Positions 8,101 through 12,653 of a DNA stretch of 12,653 nt are shown here, piece after piece. The translations under genes were made by a program, and so were the position numbers. The notes under the pieces are model-generated. The model saw nothing but the letters and a program-made list of their open reading frames with translations, ran no database searches and was not told the origin of the DNA. Each line of letters starts with the position of its first letter. Position 1 is the stretch's first letter. Source of the DNA: Actinomycetes bacterium (GTDB lineage: Bacteria; Actinomycetota; Acidimicrobiia; Acidimicrobiales; RAAP-2); contig JAKBAZ010000021.1 of assembly GCA_021826255.1 (NCBI GenBank), positions 1-12,653 on the forward strand. Reading direction: 5' to 3'.

Positions 8101-9126
8101 TCGCGGAACGAAGTGCAGAGTTTTCTCGTCTCGAGCGCGAGTTACTGGGTCGAGCAGTTTCACGCCGACGGTCTCCGCGTGGACGCCGTGGCGTCGATGC
8201 TCTACCTCGACTACAGCCGCGCCCCGGGGGAGTGGGTCCCCAACCGAGAGGGCGGACGAGAAGATCTCGACGCGATTCACCTGCTGCGCCAGATCAACGA
8301 TCATCTCCACGGGGCCTATCCGGGAGTCTTCACGGTCGCTGAGGAGTCGACCGCGTGGGCCGGAGTGACGGCCCCGAGCGCGAGCGGGGGACTCGGATTC
8401 GACTTCAAGTGGGACATGGGCTGGATGCACGACACCCTGTCCTATCTCGCTCGGGACCCCGTGTATCGGCGCTATCACCACCACGAGATCACCTTCCGCG
8501 CGCTCTACGCCCACCACGAACGCTTCGTGCTCGCTCTCTCGCACGACGAAGTGGTGCACGGGAAGGGATCGTTGTGGACCAAGATGGCCGGCGACGACTG
8601 GCAACGCTTCGCCTCACTTCGGCTTCTCGTCGGATACCAGTACGGACTCCCGGGAAAGAAGCTGCTCTTCATGGGATCAGAGTTCGCCCAACCTCGAGAG
8701 TGGGACCACGAACGCTCCCTCGACTGGCACCTGTTATCCCAGCCCGCCCACGAAGGGGTGCGCCGGTGGGTGAGTGTATTGAACGAGCTCTATCGCGAAG
8801 AGAGAAGTTGGTGGGGTGACGACGCGAGCGAGATGGACTTCGGGTGGGTCTCGTGCGACGACGAGGCCCAATCGATACTGGCGTGGCGACGAGGGGTGGG
8901 CGAGGGTGCGACGTACGTGGTGGCGAACTTCACTCCGGTACCCCGGGACCACTACGCCCTGATGCTGCCCGAGGTTGGGCCCTTCGTCGTCATCGCCAAC
9001 TCCGATGACCCCGCGTACGGGGGGTCGGGGTATCCGGTGCGGCTCGAGTCATCTAATCTGGGCTCCGAGGTCCGACTCAGTGTGCCCCCTCTGGCCGTGG
9101 TGGTCCTCGCCCGAAAGGACCGATGA
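5188..9126 (+). CDS. malQ-glgB: Bifunctional 4-alpha-glucanotransferase / 1,4-alpha-glucan branching enzyme fusion
   Basis: One uninterrupted frame encodes 1312 residues with two complete enzymes. Residues about 1-675 are GH77 amylomaltase, with the actinobacterial N-terminal extension: SPYRP at 226, DIPIGVHPDGYDVW, nucleophile D462 in VRLDHVMG, acid/base E510 in VGEDLG and D558 in THDTP, ending near NLPGTSDE (645). Residues about 690-1312 are a short-form GlgB. A CBM48 domain spans about 705-800 (AVWAPNAERVSLIGDVNGWD). Then come GH13 regions with D929/H934 (DWVPSHF), nucleophile D999 (GLRVDAVASM), acid/base E1052 (VAEEST) and H1119-D1120 (LSHDEVVHGKG). Together they would shorten and recombine maltodextrins and add alpha-1,6 branches. 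I chose GTG 5188, which overlaps the upstream stop as GTGA; an in-frame GTG at 5179 is the alternative. The short linker, about 675-695, contains no stop. Internal starts at 7186 and 7243 lack properly spaced ribosome sites. Confidence 0.92.
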   Translation: MSLDALYELAHVRGVATHFTDGLSREVTVSPDTLLAVLGALGAPGAPSSVADAPRALAEWRQARTERVLEPVYVVDEGMDATVGLRLVRRSPHYQCRVEFEFGGDVSWHVAGAQLEPLPGEERTFGLRLPAMRVGYHRLCVIAGKRTSWSTLIVRPLRARPNRFADDWRAVSVQAPIFSLHSSRSWGSGDVADLDSFANLVAPRGASVVATLPLLAAFGPLDLELSPYRPVSRRFWNDRFIALDQVEFLEESPAAQHLMTHTYGPEARRAWREGSRVDAAGAFSAKRNVIQAWAATQSEFMALYEKGLRSYVMEHPEVNDYARFRAAGETLGRNFRVWPTVARSGLLRWNDVDPTRVRYHLFAQWIIDQQMSQLARRLAQRGQTLQLDIPIGVHPDGYDVWRYPDEWVSGFSIGTPPDPVTRDGQSWGAPPPHPERVRETAHRQFREALRCHMRVAGIVRLDHVMGLQRLFWVPDGGTGHDGTYVSMPLDELMAVVAIEAQRFGVDVVGEDLGTVDPALREAMAHEGLRGMYVAQYALGDHELAPVPDGAVASFATHDTPTFWGWWEGVDIEERERVGHLSAEAAGEAREQRERDVVRLRRALELDADAGPEEAYARVHRRLGESDAGLVMVQVEDLLGETRAVNLPGTSDERSNWTQVTSLSLEEMSASDILSRRLAPLALSRGVASSSSIYTRWNPDDVYLFNEGRHFRIFDHLGAHLCEVEGVEGCYFAVWAPNAERVSLIGDVNGWDPSAHPLSPRDSSGVFEGFVPGAREGQVYKYLIRSRLGGVDVEKSDPVGTYFEIPERTGSRIFQSRYEWGDDRWMRERTRTPHRPLSIYEVHLGSWRRVPEEGNRPLTYLELAEQLPEYVAEMGFTHVELLPVMEHPFYGSWGYQSVGYFAPSSRFGTPDDLRALIDALHGVGVGVILDWVPSHFPSDAHALALFDGTHLYEHADERQRVHPDWLSWTFNYSRNEVQSFLVSSASYWVEQFHADGLRVDAVASMLYLDYSRAPGEWVPNREGGREDLDAIHLLRQINDHLHGAYPGVFTVAEESTAWAGVTAPSASGGLGFDFKWDMGWMHDTLSYLARDPVYRRYHHHEITFRALYAHHERFVLALSHDEVVHGKGSLWTKMAGDDWQRFASLRLLVGYQYGLPGKKLLFMGSEFAQPREWDHERSLDWHLLSQPAHEGVRRWVSVLNELYREERSWWGDDASEMDFGWVSCDDEAQSILAWRRGVGEGATYVVANFTPVPRDHYALMLPEVGPFVVIANSDDPAYGGSGYPVRLESSNLGSEVRLSVPPLAVVVLARKDR

Positions 9127-11135
9127 CCCCCCTCGCAGGTTTCCACTTCCACTTCTACCAACCCCCCCGAGAGAATCCCTGGCTCGGAATCGTTCACAAC
9201 GAGTGGTCGGCTTTTCCCTACCACGACTGGAACGAACGAATCGCCGCCGAGTGCTACCGGGCCATGGTGGCGGTCGCCATCGAGGCAGAAGGGGGGTCGC
9301 TCGAACTCGTCGAACCCCTGACCATGAGTTCTTTTAACGTCGCTCCCACCTTGCACCACTGGATGGAGGCGCACGCGGTCGACGTGGAGTCGGCCCTGCG
9401 TCACGAAATGAGTGAACGGCGCCACCGGGGGGCCAGCCCGGTGATGGCGATGCCCGCGGTGCACGCCATCTTGCCCCTGGCCGATCCGAGTGATCGACGT
9501 CGACTCATCGAGTGGGGGCTCGCCGACTACCGACACCGTTACGGAGCGTCCCCCGAAGGAATGTGGTTGCCCGAGACGGCGGTCGACCTCCTGACACTGC
9601 GGGATCTGGCCGACGCCGGAGTCTCCTACACCGTTCTCATGCCGAGTCAGGCCCGTCGAGTGCGACGACCCGGTGAAGAGTGGCGCGAGGTGGACGCTTC
9701 CTCACTCGACACCACTCGGGCCTACCGCGTCTCTCTTCCTGACGAGCGCAGCCTCCGGGTCGTCTTCGGTGACGCGGAACTTTCCCACCTGGTGGCCTTC
9801 GGTGACCTCATCGACGACGGAATCGCCCTCGCCGACCGGCTGGCTGATCGTGCGGGCGACGACGGCGCGGCCCTTATCGTGGCCGACGGGGAGACCTACG
9901 GTCACCACCACCGCTTCGGCGACGTCGGAGTGGCCTGGGCCCTGCGACGACTACGAGCCACCCACCACGTGGAGACGTCCCTCGGGGAGTGGTTGGACGA
10001 ACACGAGCCGGTCGACGAGGTGGAACTCCATCCGGTGTCGGCGTGGAGTTGTGCTCACGGCGTGGAGCGGTGGAACTCCGACTGTGGCTGCGTGACCGGG
10101 GAGCGACCCGGATTCGATTTGGCGTGGCGTCGACCCCTGCGCGTCGCCCTGAACGCGGTCCGCGACGCCGTGGTGACGCGCGTCGAACCGGAACTCGAGC
10201 GTCTTATGGGTAGCGCTGACGAGCCGTTGACCCAGTACGGGCGAGTTCTCGCCGGTGAGCGTTCCCCCGAGGACTTCGTACGTCAGTGGGCGCCAGGGGC
10301 TAGCTCGGACGAGGTGGTGCGGGCCCTCGAGCTTCTCGAGGCGTACCGCCACGTGCTCTACGCCTTTACTAGTTGCGCCTGGTTCTTCGCCGATCCGGCC
10401 GATATCGAGACGTCGATCGTCCTACGCTACGCCCAGGTGGCCCTCGAGATGTTGGCCGCGGCGACCGGGGAGGACTTGACCGAGTACTTCGTTGAACAAC
10501 TCGCCCCGGTGCGCTCGGCTCTGACGGGCCGCGAGGGCCGCGAACTCTGGCGCGGGGCGGTGGAGCCCGAACGGGGCGACGCGGCCCTCGTCGCCGCCGG
10601 TGCGCTCGCCGAGTCGAGCGTCCACGGGGTCTTCGCCCACCGACGTCGGGGTCATTTCAGCGTGGAGTGGGACGAGGGATCCGTCGTGGTACGCGACTTA
10701 CGAACGACGCGCGAGTGGCGGGCCGTGGGAGAGGTGTCAACCCTTCCCAGTCGCGGCCTAAGTGCGCGAGTGGAGATCTCTGGAGAGGTTCGCGAGTTCG
10801 ATCTCGGCCACCTCGGGCACGACGTGGTGGCCCGGGTGGGGGCGGGTTGGCTGCGTGGACCGGGTAGTCACGACTACGAGGGAGCCCTCGACGCCCTGGC
10901 CGCAGAACTGCTGACTCGTCCGGGCACTCGCGACGACGACGCCCTGGTCATGGCCCTCGCCTGCGCGCCGCGCTGCGTGTCGCCCTCGGGGGAGGCGGCT
11001 CTCAGACGCGCCCTCATGGCTCTCGTCTCGCACGGCCTCGACTCGGCTCGCCGCGACGCGCTCGGGCCGATCGGGCGCGCCGTCGGACTGGGTGACATGT
11101 TCCCCTCGTCGGGGACGCTCGACGAGTTCTTGTAG
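9123..11135 (+). CDS. GH57 family protein of the DUF3536 type, probable alpha-glucan-active enzyme
   Basis: The 670-residue protein begins with a GH57 barrel: GFHFHFYQPPRENPW at 6-20, then PYHDWNERI and MSSFNVAPTL. GMWLPETA carries E151 as the probable nucleophile, and ADGETYGHH carries D255 as the probable acid. The middle holds a cysteine-rich segment, SCAHGVERWNSDCGC (C310, H312, C321, C323), then an alpha-helical part typical of DUF3536 proteins. GH57 members act on alpha-glucans as amylases, 4-alpha-glucanotransferases, branching enzymes or amylopullulanases. I know of no established reaction for the DUF3536 group. The location between MalQ-GlgB and a phosphorylase supports a glycogen role. 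The ATG overlaps the upstream stop as ATGA, with AAAGGA three bases before it. The stop TAG is in the same frame as the next gene. The hydrolase-like fold is clear; the reaction is not. Confidence 0.87.
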   Translation: MTPLAGFHFHFYQPPRENPWLGIVHNEWSAFPYHDWNERIAAECYRAMVAVAIEAEGGSLELVEPLTMSSFNVAPTLHHWMEAHAVDVESALRHEMSERRHRGASPVMAMPAVHAILPLADPSDRRRLIEWGLADYRHRYGASPEGMWLPETAVDLLTLRDLADAGVSYTVLMPSQARRVRRPGEEWREVDASSLDTTRAYRVSLPDERSLRVVFGDAELSHLVAFGDLIDDGIALADRLADRAGDDGAALIVADGETYGHHHRFGDVGVAWALRRLRATHHVETSLGEWLDEHEPVDEVELHPVSAWSCAHGVERWNSDCGCVTGERPGFDLAWRRPLRVALNAVRDAVVTRVEPELERLMGSADEPLTQYGRVLAGERSPEDFVRQWAPGASSDEVVRALELLEAYRHVLYAFTSCAWFFADPADIETSIVLRYAQVALEMLAAATGEDLTEYFVEQLAPVRSALTGREGRELWRGAVEPERGDAALVAAGALAESSVHGVFAHRRRGHFSVEWDEGSVVVRDLRTTREWRAVGEVSTLPSRGLSARVEISGEVREFDLGHLGHDVVARVGAGWLRGPGSHDYEGALDALAAELLTRPGTRDDDALVMALACAPRCVSPSGEAALRRALMALVSHGLDSARRDALGPIGRAVGLGDMFPSSGTLDEFL

Positions 11136-11144
11136 GTTCTAAGG

Positions 11145-12653
11145 ATGCAACAGCGATTCGATGGCGCCCGAGACGTACGACGAGCCGAGGAACGACTCCA
11201 CCGTCGGCTCCCCGAACCCCTCGAGGATCTGGCCTGGATCGCCTTTAACTATCTCTGGTCCTGGACTCCGGGCGGCGAGGATCTCTTCCATCTCATCGAC
11301 GCTCACCGCTTCGAACTCGCCGGGCACAATCCGGTGCGATTTCTCCTCAACCTGCCCGAACGCGATCTCTTAAGAGCCGCGACCGACCGCGAGATTCTCG
11401 AACTACTCGAGCGCGTCGCGACGCGGATGCGCGCCGAACTGGACCGACCGGTGTCGCGGGTCTTACCGAGCGGACCGGTGGCCTTCATGTGCGCCGAGTT
11501 CGCCATTCACTCCTCCTTGCCGGTCTACTCGGGGGGTCTCGGTGTTCTCGCCGGGGACTACCTGAAGGAAGCTTCGGATCAGGGCCTCGATACGGTCGGG
11601 GTGGGCCTGCTCTATCGCCGCGGCTACCTGCACCAGCGCATGGATCTTTCGGGCTGGCAGCACGAGTTCTGGGAAGTCATGAACACCGGTCAGATGCCCC
11701 TCGTGCGGGTGCGCGGGGCTCACAACCAACCCATCGTCGTTTCCATTCCGGTGGGCGACGATGAACTCGTGGCTCAGGTGTGGCGAGTCAACGTGGGGCG
11801 CACGGTGCTCTACCTTCTCGACGCGGAACTTCGCGAGAACACCGCGCTCGAACGCTGGACGACGGCCCGGCTCTACGAGGGTAGTCACGAGATTCGCTTG
11901 GCCCAGTACGGGTTGCTCGGAGTGGGTGGAGTGAGAGCTCTCGAGGCGATGGGAATCTCGCCGGCTCTCTACCACATGAACGAGGGTCACCCGGCTCTGG
12001 CCGCCCTCGAAGTGGCCTCGATGACCGCCCGGGAACTCGGAGGGCGTCGACCCGACCTCGCCCAACTCGTGACCGAGGGACGTGACCGCTTCGTGTTCAC
12101 CACCCACACCCCGGTACCGGCGGGCAACGAGACCTACGAACCGTCCACCTTCTTTTCGGTGCTCGGTCGAACGATCGAACAGATGGGCTTTACGCGCGAC
12201 GAAGTGGCGGCATTGGCGCGGGTGAACTCCAGCGACCCCCACGAACCGCTCGGACTCTCCCCCCTGGCGATCAAGGTGTCGCGCTCGACTAACGCCGTCT
12301 CGGAACGCCACGGGGAGGTCGCCCGCGAGATGTGGCGACCCTTGTTTGCCGACCGCGAGCCGAAGGATGTTCCGATCACCCACGTCACGAACGGTGTCCA
12401 CTTGCCCAGCTGGATGGCTCCACCCATGCGCGATCTGCTCGGACGTTTTTGTGGACCCGACTGGGAGCGTCGCTCCAGTGACCCGACGGTGTGGAGCCAC
12501 CTCGACGCCATCGCCGACCTCGACCTGTGGAACGTGCGTAACCAGTTGCGCCGTCACCTGATCGACATGATTCGCTCCAAGGTGTCCGTGGACCGGCTCG
12601 CTCGCGGCGAGAACGTCGAACTTGCCGCGGCGGGTCAGCGACTCTTTGACCCC
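11145..12653 (+). CDS. glgP: Second GT35 alpha-glucan phosphorylase, N-terminal 503 residues (cut by right edge)
   Basis: From ATG 11145 the frame stays open to the window end, giving 503 residues of a protein that normally has about 850. The N-terminal DUF3417-type region is at about 24-50 (LAWIAFNYLWSW). The glycine loop is canonical, SGGLGVLAGDYLKEAS from S129, unlike the first phosphorylase. VGVGLLYRRGYLHQRMD, the HMNEGHPALAALE segment, FTTHTPVPAGNETYEP and ITHVTNGVHLPSW follow in the expected order. The PLP lysine and C-terminal domain lie outside the window. The reaction is expected to be phosphorolysis of alpha-1,4 glucan ends to glucose-1-phosphate. No good ribosome site precedes it: AAGG touches the ATG, and a weak GTAGG overlaps the upstream stop with an 8-base gap, so it probably relies on coupling to the GH57 gene. 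It is a diverged paralog of the first phosphorylase, not a recent duplicate. Confidence 0.9.
   Translation, partial: MQQRFDGARDVRRAEERLHRRLPEPLEDLAWIAFNYLWSWTPGGEDLFHLIDAHRFELAGHNPVRFLLNLPERDLLRAATDREILELLERVATRMRAELDRPVSRVLPSGPVAFMCAEFAIHSSLPVYSGGLGVLAGDYLKEASDQGLDTVGVGLLYRRGYLHQRMDLSGWQHEFWEVMNTGQMPLVRVRGAHNQPIVVSIPVGDDELVAQVWRVNVGRTVLYLLDAELRENTALERWTTARLYEGSHEIRLAQYGLLGVGGVRALEAMGISPALYHMNEGHPALAALEVASMTARELGGRRPDLAQLVTEGRDRFVFTTHTPVPAGNETYEPSTFFSVLGRTIEQMGFTRDEVAALARVNSSDPHEPLGLSPLAIKVSRSTNAVSERHGEVAREMWRPLFADREPKDVPITHVTNGVHLPSWMAPPMRDLLGRFCGPDWERRSSDPTVWSHLDAIADLDLWNVRNQLRRHLIDMIRSKVSVDRLARGENVELAAAGQRLFDP

Noticed and set aside
11463..12557. 364-codon open frame on the minus strand
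   Set aside because: It lies wholly antisense to the second phosphorylase, whose sense frame shows conserved GT35 motifs throughout. The antisense product has no recognisable domain and is explained by high G+C codon bias.

Overview
This window comes from a high-G+C bacterium, most likely a member of Actinomycetota. The evidence is the G+C-rich third codon positions, GTG starts with strong GGAGG-type ribosome sites, a long N-terminal extension on the MalQ domain, and a surface GH18 protein of a type common in actinobacteria. The class Acidimicrobiia is a guess that I cannot test here.

Left part (1-2455): two divergently transcribed cell-envelope polysaccharide genes share a 145-base intergenic region. 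On the minus strand is the N-terminal 246 residues of a membrane-bound family 2 glycosyltransferase, which runs off the left edge. On the plus strand is a complete membrane-anchored GH18 (chitinase-like) protein with two C-terminal chitin-binding-type modules. Together they look like a polysaccharide synthase and hydrolase pair.

Right part (2654-12653): a tight plus-strand operon of glycogen and alpha-glucan enzymes. In order it holds a divergent GT35 alpha-glucan phosphorylase; a 1312-residue fusion of 4-alpha-glucanotransferase (MalQ, GH77) and 1,4-alpha-glucan branching enzyme (GlgB, GH13); a GH57 protein of the DUF3536 type; and a second, more canonical GT35 phosphorylase cut by the right edge. 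The junctions are GTGA and ATGA overlaps, and then a single in-frame TAG followed 9 bases later by ATG, so the genes are probably translationally coupled.

As a pathway, the phosphorylases release glucose-1-phosphate from glucan ends, MalQ rearranges short maltodextrins, GlgB makes alpha-1,6 branches, and the GH57 protein has an unassigned alpha-glucan activity. No GlgA, GlgC or GlgX-type debranching enzyme is present in the window. I see no tRNA, rRNA, CRISPR array, insertion sequence or attachment site. The points most worth following are the MalQ-GlgB fusion, the unusual active-site loops of the first phosphorylase, and the uncharacterised GH57 protein inside the operon.
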